Of a stretch of 64,000 nt of DNA, positions 31,484 through 39,625 are shown piece after piece. Both the position numbers and the translations under genes were made by a program. The DNA lies in assembly GCF_026262575.1 (NCBI RefSeq), contig NZ_JAPKFL010000004.1, forward strand, positions 124,001-188,000, in the 5' to 3' direction. Below the pieces are notes generated by a model. It was not told where the DNA came from, did no database searches, and was given only the letters and a program-made list of their open reading frames with translations. Each line of letters starts with the position of its first letter. Positions within the stretch are counted from its first letter, which is position 1. The DNA is from Streptomyces marinisediminis. GTDB lineage: Bacteria > Actinomycetota > Actinomycetes > Streptomycetales > Streptomycetaceae.

Positions 31484-32087
31484 GCAGCAGCTCCCGCCGC
31501 CCGCCCCCGCGCCCGCGCCCGCGCAGGCGTTCAAGCTGCTGATCGCCGGGGGCTTCGGGGTGGGCAAGACCACGCTGGTCACCACGGTGAGCCAGACCCC
31601 GCCGCTGTCCACCGAGGCGCTGATGACCGAGGCCAGCAGGCCCGTGGACGACCTGCACCTGGTCCCGGACAAGCAGACCACCACGGTCGCCTTCGACTTC
31701 GGCCGGCTGGACCTGCCCGGCGACGGGGACCGGGACCAGCCGGTGCAGCTCCTGCTGTTCGGCGCCCCCGGGCAGGCCCGGTTCGCCCCGATGTGGGACT
31801 ACGTGAGCAGCGGAGCGCTGGGCGCGGTGGTCCTGGTCGACACCCGCCGCCTGCACGACTGCTTCCCGGTCATCGACTACTGCGAGCAGCGGCGCCTGCC
31901 CTTCGTCGTCGCCGTCAACCGCTTCGCCGGCGACCGCCACCTCTACAGCCCCCACGAGATCACCGAGGCCCTTCAGCTCGGTCCCCGGGTGCCGGTGCGC
32001 ACCTGCGACGCCCGCGACTGGCCGTCGTGCAAGGCGGTCCTGATCACCCTGACCCAGCACGCCCTGACCCACAGGAGCTACACGTGA
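31461..32087 (+). CDS. cvnD: Conservon CvnD: small Ras-like GTPase
   Basis: A 208-residue GTPase. The Pro/Ala-rich N-terminus is followed by the P-loop LLIAGGFGVGKTTLVTTVSQ near residue 28, switch I with TEASRPVDD, the G3 region LLFGAPGQARF (G-A-P-G-Q in place of D-x-x-G) and VVAVNRFAGDR (N-R-F for N-K-x-D). These substitutions are normal for CvnD. The stop overlaps the GTG of the GAF-domain gene (GTGA), so the conservon continues into that operon. Confidence 0.9.
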   Translation: MDCATSPEQQLPPPAPAPAPAQAFKLLIAGGFGVGKTTLVTTVSQTPPLSTEALMTEASRPVDDLHLVPDKQTTTVAFDFGRLDLPGDGDRDQPVQLLLFGAPGQARFAPMWDYVSSGALGAVVLVDTRRLHDCFPVIDYCEQRRLPFVVAVNRFAGDRHLYSPHEITEALQLGPRVPVRTCDARDWPSCKAVLITLTQHALTHRSYT

Positions 32088-32647
32088 GTGACCTGATGCG
32101 GCCGCCCGCGGCCGCGCCCACCGGGCCCGCCGAGCGGATGGAGGCGCTGCGCCGCAGCGGCCTGCTGGATGCCCACCTGCGGCCGGCACCGGGACTGCGG
32201 CCGCTGCTGGACGAGTTCGCGAGCGCCACGGCCCGCCAAGCGCGGACCCCGCTGGCCATGGTCAACCTCATCACCGACCAGCAGCAGCATTTCGCCGGCC
32301 TCCACACCGACCCCCGCCTGGCCCCCGGCGGACTGGGCCGCACCATGACCCTCGAGGAGGGCTTCTGCCCCGAGGTGGTGCGCCGGGGCCGGGCGCTGTC
32401 CCTGCCGGACGTATGCGCCGCCCCCCGCTTCTCCTCCAACCCGGTGGTCGACGCGCTGCGCATCCGCGTCTACGCCGGGGCCCCGCTGATCGACCCGGCC
32501 ACCCACATCCCCATCGGCACCGTCTGCGTGGTCGACGTCGGCGACCCCCGCCCCCGCGAGGACGCCGCCGGGATGCTGCACCTGATCAACCGGCGCCGCG
32601 ATGAGCTGGCCGCCGTGCTCGCCCCCTACCTGGCAGGCGGCCGGTGA
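32084..32647 (+). CDS. GAF domain-containing protein of the conservon operon
   Basis: A 187-residue cytoplasmic protein with one GAF domain: RTPLAMVNLITDQQQHFAGL near residue 58, LEEGFCPEVVRRGRALSLPD, YAGAPLIDPATHIPIGTVCV, then a helix ending in LLHLINRRRDELAAVLAP. GAF domains bind cyclic nucleotides, haem or small molecules; the ligand here is unknown. GTG 32084 overlaps the cvnD stop and its own stop overlaps the next GTG, so it is an integral member of the extended conservon and may act as its signal input. Confidence 0.82.
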   Translation: MSDLMRPPAAAPTGPAERMEALRRSGLLDAHLRPAPGLRPLLDEFASATARQARTPLAMVNLITDQQQHFAGLHTDPRLAPGGLGRTMTLEEGFCPEVVRRGRALSLPDVCAAPRFSSNPVVDALRIRVYAGAPLIDPATHIPIGTVCVVDVGDPRPREDAAGMLHLINRRRDELAAVLAPYLAGGR

Positions 32648-33855
32648 CCGGCGATCCCCTGACCGGCGACCCCCTGGCCCGGCCCGAGCACCGGGAACTG
32701 GTGGCCGCCGCCGAGGACTTCGCCGCCGGCACTCTCGCCGGGCAGGTGGAGCGGATGGAGCAGACCCGTGCCGTGGAAGAAGACCTGGTCCGGCAGATGG
32801 CCCGGCGCGGCTGGATGGGCGTGACCATCTCCCCGCGCTGGGGCGGACTGGGCGCCGGGCACCTGGCCAAGACCCGGCTCCTGGAGACGATATCGGCCGT
32901 CTCCGGCGCCATGGGCGCAGCCCTCCAGGCATCCCAGCTCGGCGCCGCCATGATCATCAACTGGGGCACCGAAGAGCAGCAGCGCACCTGGCTGCCCGCC
33001 ATCGCCGAAGGCGCGTGCCTGCCGACGATCGCGGTCACCGAGCGCGGCTCGGGCGGGCACGTGGCGAGCATGGAGACCACCGCCACCCCGGTGCGCGGCG
33101 GCTGGACACTGACCGGGCACAAGATCTTCGTCGGCAACAGCCACATCGGCGACGTCCACGGCGTCATCGCCCGCACCGGCCCGCGCCGGCTGACCGCCTT
33201 CCTCGTCCCCGCCGGCAGCGACGGCCTGTCCCTACAGCCCCACCAGCCCGCCCTGGGCCTGCACGGCTTCTCCTTCGGCGCACTCCACTTCGACCGTGTC
33301 TTCGTGCCCGACACCCACCGGATCGGTGCGGTCGGCCAGGGCCTTCAGGTGGCCTACTCCTCCTCGGTCCTGTACGGGCGGCCCAACCTCACCGCCGTCG
33401 CCCTCGGACTCCACCGCGCGCTCGTGACCGCCGCGGTGACCCACGCCCGCACCACCCACCGCTCGGGCCGGGCCCTGGGCGAGCTGGACGTGGTCCGTGC
33501 CCGGCTGGGCCAGATGCGGGCCCGCCTGCTGGCCGCCCGCAGCCAGGCCCGCCACGCCGCCCTCCTGCTGGACCGCGGCGTGCCCTGCGACGAAGAGCTG
33601 ATGGCCGCCAAACTGATGAACACCGACCTGGCCCGGGACTCGGCGGCCGACGCCATGAGCATCTGCGCCGCCTCCGGGCTGACGCCCGGCCCCGTCGAAC
33701 GCGCCTGGCGCGACATCGCCCACCTCGACCCGCCGGCCGGCACCAGCGACATCCAGCGACACCGCCTGGGCCAAGCCGCCCTGCACCCCGGCGGCCCCAC
33801 CCCCTGGTCCGCCCGCCTGCCCACCCCCGCCGAACCGGCCGCCGACCGGGCATGA
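32644..33855 (+). CDS. Acyl-CoA-dehydrogenase-like flavoprotein without the usual catalytic glutamate
   Basis: A 403-residue member of the acyl-CoA dehydrogenase superfamily: MARRGWMGVTISPRWGGLGA near 50, PTIAVTERGSGGHVASMETT in the FAD/substrate loop, LTGHKIFVGNSHIGDVHGVI, and the C-terminal PPAGTSDIQRHRLGQ. In standard enzymes the last block reads Y-E-G-T-S-x-I-Q-R and its Glu is the catalytic base. Here that position is Ala, so ordinary alpha-beta dehydrogenation is not expected. Relatives with such changes act in secondary metabolism as hydroxylases or oxidases, or bind flavin without turnover. Coupled on both sides to conservon-operon genes. Confidence 0.8.
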   Translation: MTGDPLTGDPLARPEHRELVAAAEDFAAGTLAGQVERMEQTRAVEEDLVRQMARRGWMGVTISPRWGGLGAGHLAKTRLLETISAVSGAMGAALQASQLGAAMIINWGTEEQQRTWLPAIAEGACLPTIAVTERGSGGHVASMETTATPVRGGWTLTGHKIFVGNSHIGDVHGVIARTGPRRLTAFLVPAGSDGLSLQPHQPALGLHGFSFGALHFDRVFVPDTHRIGAVGQGLQVAYSSSVLYGRPNLTAVALGLHRALVTAAVTHARTTHRSGRALGELDVVRARLGQMRARLLAARSQARHAALLLDRGVPCDEELMAAKLMNTDLARDSAADAMSICAASGLTPGPVERAWRDIAHLDPPAGTSDIQRHRLGQAALHPGGPTPWSARLPTPAEPAADRA

Positions 33856-34430
33856 ACCACCCGCTGACGCACCACCCCGCCCGACCAGGAACACCCATGA
33901 CACCCCCACCACCGCGCCGCCCCACCCACCCGCAGGCCGCACCCGGCCCCACCGCACCCGAGCGCCCGGTGCCACACCCACACCCGCCACCGGCGACCCC
34001 GCCATTCACCCTCCCGGAACAGCGCGTGCTCGCCGGCATCGCCCACGGCCTGTACACACCCGAGATCGCCGACCGGGAGCGGCTGCCCTTCCCGTACGTA
34101 CGCGCCTGCACACAAGCCCTGCGCCACGCGCTCGGCGGACGGAACCACGCCGCGATGGTCCACCGCGCCTACCTCACCGGCGCCCTGCCGCCCCCGGCGC
34201 CCGACCCGGCCCCGGTACGCCCCTGCCCGGGCCAGCGGCTGCTGCTGCCCCACATCGCCGCCGGCGACGACGTCGAGGAGATGTCCACCGCCCTGGGGTG
34301 CCCGGTCACTGCCGTACGCCGGGACGCCCGCGCCCTGCTGGCCGTTCTGGGCGCCGTCAACGCGCCCCACGCCGTCACCCGGGCCCACCAGCTCCGGCTC
34401 CTGCCGGGACCAGCCCCCGACCGGCCCTGA
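33852..34430 (+). CDS. Protein with two LuxR-like helix-turn-helix segments
   Basis: A 192-residue protein. After a Pro/His-rich N-terminus of ~50 residues comes a LuxR/GerE-like helix-turn-helix (FTLPEQRVLAGIAHGLYTPE, then a recognition helix ending ALGGRNHAAMVHRA). A second, weaker copy follows (LLPHIAAGDDVEEMSTALG...VRRDARALLAVLGAVNAPHA). ATG 33852 overlaps the previous stop (ATGA); a second in-frame ATG at 33897 with AGGA upstream would remove the first 15 residues. It is probably the transcriptional output of the extended conservon, which is inferred from operon position. Confidence 0.65.
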   Translation: MNHPLTHHPARPGTPMTPPPPRRPTHPQAAPGPTAPERPVPHPHPPPATPPFTLPEQRVLAGIAHGLYTPEIADRERLPFPYVRACTQALRHALGGRNHAAMVHRAYLTGALPPPAPDPAPVRPCPGQRLLLPHIAAGDDVEEMSTALGCPVTAVRRDARALLAVLGAVNAPHAVTRAHQLRLLPGPAPDRP

Positions 34431-34454
34431 GCCGCTACACCGAAGCACGGAGAC

Positions 34455-34772
34455 ATGGGCAAGCACTCCCGCCCCCAGCCCTCGGACGAACCGCCCGCGG
34501 CCGACCCCGGCAACGAAGCCGCCGGCGAAGCCGGCGAAGCCGCCGACCCGCTGGCCGCCTACCACCAGCGCCGCCGCCCGCCCCAGGGCGCCCACCGCCG
34601 CCACCACCCGCTCCACGGCGGCGGCTGGCACGTCCTGCCCCACGCACCCCGCGCCCTGGAGGAGTGGAACGGCTTCTGGTACGAGCCCGCGGGCAGCGCG
34701 CCGGATCTCGCCCATGCCCAGCGATGGGTGAACGAGCACCCCGGCACCCACAGCCCCGGCGATCACCCGTAG
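34455..34772 (+). CDS. DUF6087-like protein, paralogue 2
   Basis: A 105-residue paralogue of the 18436-18726 protein. It shares the MGKHSRP start, DPLAAYHQRRRPPQGAHRR, HPLHGGGWHVLP, ALEEWNGFWYEPAGSAPDLA and AQRWVN. An acidic insertion of ~10 residues (NEAAGEAGEAA) distinguishes it. Function unknown. It lies 24 bases past the HTH gene on the same strand and is the last gene before a bidirectional hairpin. Confidence 0.7.
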   Translation: MGKHSRPQPSDEPPAADPGNEAAGEAGEAADPLAAYHQRRRPPQGAHRRHHPLHGGGWHVLPHAPRALEEWNGFWYEPAGSAPDLAHAQRWVNEHPGTHSPGDHP

Positions 34773-34876
34773 CAGCGCGAAGCACGCGCGAAGCGCCCGG
34801 TGGGCTCTGCTTCGCTGAGCTGCCGACCAGGGCCTTGGCGGCGTGGCCGGGCGAGTGCGTGGCGCCGCGGCGGGTG

Positions 34877-34932
34877 GCAGCCCGCGAGTCCGGGGGTGGC
34901 TGAGGACGAGGCACCCCGGACCCGCGGGCTGC
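34877..34932. terminator. Bidirectional hairpin terminator
   Basis: Arms 34877-34898 and 34911-34932 are complementary over about 22 bases with two or three mismatches; the loop is 12 bases. It sits between converging genes (DUF6087 on plus, methyltransferase on minus) and ends eight bases from the methyltransferase stop. Confidence 0.6.
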
Positions 34933-34939
34933 TTGCGGG

Positions 34940-35677
34940 CTACTTCGTGGCGATGACGTAGACGCTGCCCCAGCGGCGCTTCGGGTTGGCCAGGCTGGGG
35001 TCGAAGGTCCAGGGTTCGACGGTGGTGAAGCCGGCTTCGGTGAAGAGCTGGACGAGCTTCTCGTGGTCGTAGGCCCACAGGTGCGGGGTGTACGTGGGGT
35101 CGTCGTCCTGGTCGCGGAAGACCAGGTTGACGAGGTCGAGTCGGGTGTTGATGTCGTCGCGGCAGTCGCGCTTGGCGTACCAGCGCTCGATCGTCTCGTC
35201 GGGGGCGTCCAGTGGGCGTGGGTACTGGTTGAGAGCGAAGGCGGCGTCAGGGACGCCGGTGATGATCCGGCCGCCCGGCATGAGGACACGGTGAGCCTCG
35301 CGGACGTAGTGCTTGGCCGAGCGGGGATAGTCGATGTGCTCCAGAAAGTGCTCGGAGAAGATCTCGTCAGTGCTGTCGTCCTGGAGGGGGATGCCCTCGC
35401 GGATGTCCCAGAGGAGGTCGGCCGGCGGGACGAGGTCGATGTTGAAGAAGCCGTCGATGCGGTGGCCTCCCCCGCCGATCTGGACCTTGGCGGGCTTGTC
35501 GTCGATCCGGCCGTTGGGCCAGGCGCGCCGACTGGCGTGGTGGTAGCGGTGGAGTTCGATCTCCTTGGCGACGGCCCGGAGGGCGCGGGCGAGGCCGTGA
35601 GTGGTGGCGGGGTCGGCGAGGACGGAGGCAATCTGCTCGCCGAGGAGGTCGACAGAAAGCATGCCGGAGGGACTCAT
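34940..35677 (-). CDS. Class I SAM-dependent methyltransferase
   Basis: A 245-residue enzyme. The SAM region is unusual at motif I (KVQIGGGGHRIDGFFNIDLV near residue 62), which resembles sugar- or lipid-associated methyltransferases in which the acidic residue follows a G-x-G-x-G-x loop. Then come FSEHFLEHIDYPRSAKHYVR, EAHRVLMPGGRIITGVPD, and LVQLFTEAGFTTVEPWTFDP near the C-terminus. Substrate unknown. ATG 35677 is chosen because AGGAGA lies six bases upstream; a GTG three bases earlier is too close. It is divergent from the Nudix pair. Confidence 0.78.
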   Translation of the reverse strand: MSPSGMLSVDLLGEQIASVLADPATTHGLARALRAVAKEIELHRYHHASRRAWPNGRIDDKPAKVQIGGGGHRIDGFFNIDLVPPADLLWDIREGIPLQDDSTDEIFSEHFLEHIDYPRSAKHYVREAHRVLMPGGRIITGVPDAAFALNQYPRPLDAPDETIERWYAKRDCRDDINTRLDLVNLVFRDQDDDPTYTPHLWAYDHEKLVQLFTEAGFTTVEPWTFDPSLANPKRRWGSVYVIATK

Positions 35678-35992
35678 CACGGATCTCCTGCGTGTGAGGT
35701 AACTCGGAGTGGGGTGGGCCGCGAATGACGGCGGCGGTGATCAGGCGGCGCTGGGCGCGGGGGCCTGCTATCCGCTGGGGGTGCACACCTAGAATCTCCC
35801 TGTGGTCGTCTGGCGCTGTCGCGCCTCGCATACGCCTCCCAGGGACTGAGCCTTCGGCGGGTGACTCCTTGGCCCCTGGTGACTCCGATTCTTCCGGGGC
35901 TCTTCACGCGTGACCATGAAGTGCCAGTGCAGTGGGAGTGCACTTTCGGCGCGCGGGTTCCTGCACCAGGGCGGCGACGAGGGGGCAGTCTT
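35678..35992. other. Divergent promoter region of the methyltransferase and Nudix genes
   Basis: No gene is supported on either strand. It holds the methyltransferase ribosome site at its left end and a purine-rich GAGGGGG before the Nudix GTG at its right end. I could not pick -35/-10 boxes with confidence. Confidence 0.4.
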
Positions 35993-36652
35993 GTGGACGT
36001 GATCGAGCACTGGAGCGGCCGGTACGCCTGCCTGCTGCAGTCCGCCCTACGGCTCGGCAACGAACAGTTCGCCGCCCACCTGGGCATCGCCGTGAGGACA
36101 GTGGCAGCCTGGCACTCCGACGCGTCTGTTGTGCCTCGCAGGGAGATGCAGCAGCTCCTCGACACGGCCCATGAGCAGGCCCCTCCGGCTGCGCGACAGC
36201 GCTTCGCGCTCCTGATGGCGAAGGAGCGTGCCTCGGTGGACTCGACGCCGCCCGGCGCGCAGGCGCTGCGGGTGGCCATCGCGGTGGTCGTCCGCGACAG
36301 CGATGTCCTCCTGGTGTGCCGGCGAGACGACGACGCTGCCGGCATCACGTGGCAGTTCCCGGCCGGGGCCATCAAGCCGGGAGGCAAGGCGGAGACCACC
36401 ACCGTGCGCGAGACCCTGGACGAGACGGGAGTCCACTGCGCGGTCCGGCAGCACCTCGGGAACCGCCTTCACCCTACGACCGGCGTGCTGTGCGAGTACT
36501 TCCTCTGCGAGTACCTGGCTGGCGAGGCCACCAACAGCGACACAGCCGAGAACATCGACGTGATGTGGGTTCCCAGAAACGCAGTGCCCCGCTTCATCCC
36601 CGTCGATACGATCTTCCCACCCATCGTGGCCGTCCTGGAGGAGCAGACGTGA
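35993..36652 (+). CDS. Nudix hydrolase with an N-terminal helix-turn-helix
   Basis: A 219-residue fusion. Residues ~10-75 look like an XRE-type helix-turn-helix (RLGNEQFAAHLGIAVRTVAA, with WHSDASVVPRREMQQLL). Residues ~85-215 form a Nudix domain with IAVVVRDSDVLLVCRRDDDA and a Nudix box GAIKPGGKAETTTVRETLDE plus TGV; D-E replaces E-E, but the metal ligands remain. It may be a sensor that binds a nucleotide-like ligand and DNA, or an enzyme tied to its own promoter. GTG 35993 follows a GAGGGGG stretch. The stop overlaps the next GTG (GTGA). Confidence 0.72.
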   Translation: MDVIEHWSGRYACLLQSALRLGNEQFAAHLGIAVRTVAAWHSDASVVPRREMQQLLDTAHEQAPPAARQRFALLMAKERASVDSTPPGAQALRVAIAVVVRDSDVLLVCRRDDDAAGITWQFPAGAIKPGGKAETTTVRETLDETGVHCAVRQHLGNRLHPTTGVLCEYFLCEYLAGEATNSDTAENIDVMWVPRNAVPRFIPVDTIFPPIVAVLEEQT

Positions 36653-37062
36653 CGCAGCAGAAGACGGACGAGCGACCGGGTATCGCCGCCGCCATCGTCG
36701 TTCACGGAGGCCGTGTGCTCATGGTCCGCCGCCGGGTCAGAGAGGGACAGCTCTCCTGGCAGTTCCCGGCCGGAGAAGTCGAGCCAGGCGAGGAGCGCGA
36801 GGACGCCGCCGTGCGGGAGACCCAAGAGGAGGCTGGACTGACCGTGGCGGCTGTGAAGCTGCTCGGCGAGCGCGTCCACCCGAAGACGGGCCGGCTGATG
36901 TCGTACACCGCTTGCGAGATGTTGGACGGTACCGCTCATGTCGCGGACACCGAGGAGCTGGCTGAGCTCGCCTGGGTCGCCCACGAGGAGATCCCGCAGT
37001 ACGTGCCGTACGGCCTGTTCGAGCCCGTTCAGCAGTACCTGGACGCAGCCCTGCTCTCCTGA
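36649..37062 (+). CDS. Nudix hydrolase
   Basis: A 137-residue single-domain Nudix enzyme. The box is perfect: GEVEPGEEREDAAVRETQEE followed by AGL. Before it lie IAAAIVVHGGRVLMVRRRVR and LSWQFPAG. It should hydrolyse a nucleoside-diphosphate-linked compound; the substrate cannot be read. It is coupled to the HTH-Nudix gene and resembles its C-terminal half, so the pair may derive from a local duplication. A short CTGGCCC/GGGCCAG hairpin follows the stop. Confidence 0.85.
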   Translation: MTQQKTDERPGIAAAIVVHGGRVLMVRRRVREGQLSWQFPAGEVEPGEEREDAAVRETQEEAGLTVAAVKLLGERVHPKTGRLMSYTACEMLDGTAHVADTEELAELAWVAHEEIPQYVPYGLFEPVQQYLDAALLS

Positions 37063-37080
37063 CTGGCCCTGGGGGCCAGG

Positions 37081-37654
37081 GCCCATGTCCCCCTGATCAC
37101 CACCATCTTCGACTCCGAGGCCGCCCCGGCCACCGAACTGGCCGCCCGCTACCACCAGCGGTGGGAGTTCGAGAACGCGCTGGATGAGCTAAAGACCCAC
37201 CAGCGCGGCCCCGCCCAGGTCCTGCGCTCCCGTTCACCCGGCGGAGTCGAGCAGGAGGTCTGGGGACACCTGCTGGTCCACCACGCCATCCGCGCCCTGA
37301 TGCACGACGCCGCCGGGACCGCCGGCCTCGACCCCGACCGGCTCTCCTTCACCCGTGCCATCCGCCTCGCCCGCCGCCAGGTCACCGCGCAGGCGGCCTT
37401 GTCCCCCTGACCACCTGGCCACGGCGCTGACCGACGGACTCCGCGACATCACCGCCCGCCTGCTGCCCCCGCGACGCAGGCGCTCCAACCCTCGCGTCGT
37501 CAAACGCAAGATGTCCAACTTCGGCGTCAAACGCGCCGAGCACCGCACCTGGCCCCAGCCCACCCGCGACCCCGCCGACGCCGTGACCATAGCCCCGCAC
37601 TGGCGCACCGCCCCGATCAACCCACCAACCAAGACCCGACCGAGCAAACCTTGA
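37081..37654 (+). mobile_element. Remnant of an IS4-type transposase, 5'-truncated and frameshifted
   Basis: The first frame begins without a start codon (PLITTIFDSEAAPATELAAR) and carries the E motif of DDE transposases (YHQRWEFENALDELKTHQRG, then EQEVWGHLLVHHAIRALMHD), ending at TGA 37408-37410. The remaining C-terminus continues in the +1 frame (HLATALTDGLRDITARLLPP, then NPRVVKRKMSNFGVKRAEH) to TGA 37652-37654. The two catalytic Asp regions are gone. No terminal inverted repeats were identified. This dead element marks the right edge of the accessory block. Confidence 0.75.
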
Positions 37655-37681
37655 GTCACCGGTATTGGGCCTAGGCCCGGC

Positions 37682-38374
37682 CTAGCCGCGCAGCAGCGCG
37701 TAGGTGCCGGCCGCGACGGCGGCGCCCAGGGCCGTCCCGGCGAGGACCTGGGCCGGGGTGTGGTCCCGCAGCGCCACCCGCGACCAGCCCACCAGCGCGA
37801 CGAGCGGGTAGGCGGCCAGCAGCCACGGCCCGTAGGCGAGCGCGAGCAGGGCCACGCTGCCGGAGGAGACGGCCGCGTGCACGGAGACCTTCCACACCAC
37901 GGTGATGGCCATCAGCACCACCAGTGTGGAGATCATCGCGGCGACCAGCGCGATCATCGGACGCGGGGCACCGAGCACCCCCATCAGCGCCGTACCCGTG
38001 GCCACCGAGGCGACGATGAAGACCATGACCACCAGCCGCTGCTGCCGCACGCCCAGGTGGCGGTCGGCCCAGGTGCCGCGGCGGATGCCGAAGGTGATGA
38101 ACAGCACCGGTATGACGGCCGCGAACAGCGCGCCGAACAGGCCCCAGCCGACGCCCGCGAGGCCGTCCACCCGCCAGCCGACGAGCAGGGTCAGCGCGAT
38201 GATCCAGTTCTTCGGCTCGAAGCCGTCGGTGACCAGCCGCGCCGCGCGGCGCGAGCCGGGCCGGGCGCCCCGGCGCGGGGCGGCGTCGGACGCCCGGCCG
38301 GGGGCCGGAGGCGGCGGAGCGGTCCCGTCGGCTTCGGCGGCGGCCGGGGGCGGTACGGGGGGCGGCGTCGTCAC
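37682..38374 (-). CDS. PAP2-superfamily-like integral membrane protein
   Basis: A 230-residue protein with a Pro-rich cytoplasmic N-terminus (~45 residues) and five or six membrane segments. The C-terminal part follows the PAP2 phosphatase order: VWKVSVHAAVSSGSVALLAL, then VALVGWSRVALRDHTPAQVL and AGTALGAAVAAGTYALL. The Arg/His of the second block fit the S-R-x-x-x-x-x-H-x-x-x-D/Q-V motif, but the first K-x6-R-P motif is not evident, so enzyme activity is doubtful. GTG 38374 overlaps the stop of the upstream membrane gene. Confidence 0.7.
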   Translation of the reverse strand: MTTPPPVPPPAAAEADGTAPPPPAPGRASDAAPRRGARPGSRRAARLVTDGFEPKNWIIALTLLVGWRVDGLAGVGWGLFGALFAAVIPVLFITFGIRRGTWADRHLGVRQQRLVVMVFIVASVATGTALMGVLGAPRPMIALVAAMISTLVVLMAITVVWKVSVHAAVSSGSVALLALAYGPWLLAAYPLVALVGWSRVALRDHTPAQVLAGTALGAAVAAGTYALLRG

Positions 38375-39618
38375 GGCTGCGCGGTCTCCTGGGTCGAGCC
38401 CGCGGCGCGGGCGGTGAACTCCTGCACTTCGGGACGGAGCCGGGCGGCGGCGAGCGCGTGCAGCACGCGGGCCTCGGCGTCGAGGTCGCTGGGGTCGCCG
38501 AGCCCGGGCCGGTGCCCGGGGCCGGGGAACACGGCGTCCGGGGCCGCGCCGAGGCGGTCGGCGTCACCCGCGTCGCCCTCGCGGCGGCGGGGTGCCTCCG
38601 CGGGCGGGCGGCCCGCCAGCTTGGCGTGCCGGGCGGCCTCCAGCCGGCAGGCGTCGGCCAGGGCCTGCCGTGCGGAGCCGGTCAGTCCGCTGCGCGCGGC
38701 CACGGCGTCGGCCTCCGCCCGGGCTTCGGGGGTGAGGTAGGGCTGCAGGGCGAGGAGGGCGTCACGGATCTCGACCATGCGGCGGTGCAGCCGCATCCGC
38801 AGCTCGCCGCGGCGCAGCTCCTCGTGCAGCACGACCTCGGGCACGGCGGCCGTGAGCGTCTCCCACAGCGGCGTCAGCCCGCGCAGGTGGCGCGCGTACC
38901 GCCGGGCGCTGCGGGCGACGCCCACGGCGGGCAGCACGCTGCCGGCCAGGATGAGCACGATGGCCAGGTGCTTGGCGACGTCGGTCCAGTGGGTGACGCC
39001 CGCGTCGGCGGTGTCGCCCGCGAGCCCGGTCAGGCGCAGCACCAGGTAGGCGGCGCGGACGAGCGCGTAGCCCACCCCGGCGGCCGTGCCCGCGCCGAGG
39101 AAGAGCAGCCCCGCGCGCAGCCACCCCGCGCCCGCGTGCCGCCGCGCGCCCCAGAACAGGGCGGTGGCGACGGCCATGGCCAGGCCCAGGTAGGCGTACC
39201 AGACCATGAGGTAGGCGGTCACCGCGGCGCCGCCGCCCGCGTGGAACTCGAAGAACTCCTCCGCCTCGGCCTCCCTGGGCGTCAGCGCGAACAGCGCGGC
39301 GAGCGCGAGCAGCGTGGCGCCGGCCAGCGCCACGCGCAGGCGCCTGCCGTCCCGGCTCGCGGGGCGGGTGATGCCGAAGACGAACTCCAGCAGCGCGGCG
39401 CCCGCGGTGATGCCGAACACGTGCTTGAGCAGCGTGGAGAGGTTGTTGACGCCCGTGCCCCCGTCGATGGCGCGCATGAGGTCGGGCAGCCGCAGGGTCA
39501 TGGACAGGGTGAGGGCCGCGAACGTCACCCACAGCGCGCGCTGCCGGGGGGCGCGCAGGGCGGCGGGGGCCCGCCACAGGACCATGGCCCACAGGAGGAT
39601 CAGGACGGCGGTTTCCAC
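38371..39618 (-). CDS. MAB_1171c-type / DUF6545 membrane protein
   Basis: A 415-residue protein. The first ~230 residues hold about seven membrane segments (AVLILLWAMVLWRAPAALRA, HVFGITAGAALLEFVFGITR and others). The cytoplasmic C-terminal half has HLRGLTPLWETLTAAVPEVV and RLHRRMVEIRDALLALQPYL, the signature of the MAB_1171c family once called putative transporters. The function is unproven. Such genes regularly sit beside an XRE regulator and an ImmA/IrrE-type protease in actinomycetes, exactly as here. The GTG at 39618 follows GAGG. Confidence 0.75.
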   Translation of the reverse strand: METAVLILLWAMVLWRAPAALRAPRQRALWVTFAALTLSMTLRLPDLMRAIDGGTGVNNLSTLLKHVFGITAGAALLEFVFGITRPASRDGRRLRVALAGATLLALAALFALTPREAEAEEFFEFHAGGGAAVTAYLMVWYAYLGLAMAVATALFWGARRHAGAGWLRAGLLFLGAGTAAGVGYALVRAAYLVLRLTGLAGDTADAGVTHWTDVAKHLAIVLILAGSVLPAVGVARSARRYARHLRGLTPLWETLTAAVPEVVLHEELRRGELRMRLHRRMVEIRDALLALQPYLTPEARAEADAVAARSGLTGSARQALADACRLEAARHAKLAGRPPAEAPRRREGDAGDADRLGAAPDAVFPGPGHRPGLGDPSDLDAEARVLHALAAARLRPEVQEFTARAAGSTQETAQP

Positions 39619-39625
39619 AGGTGCC

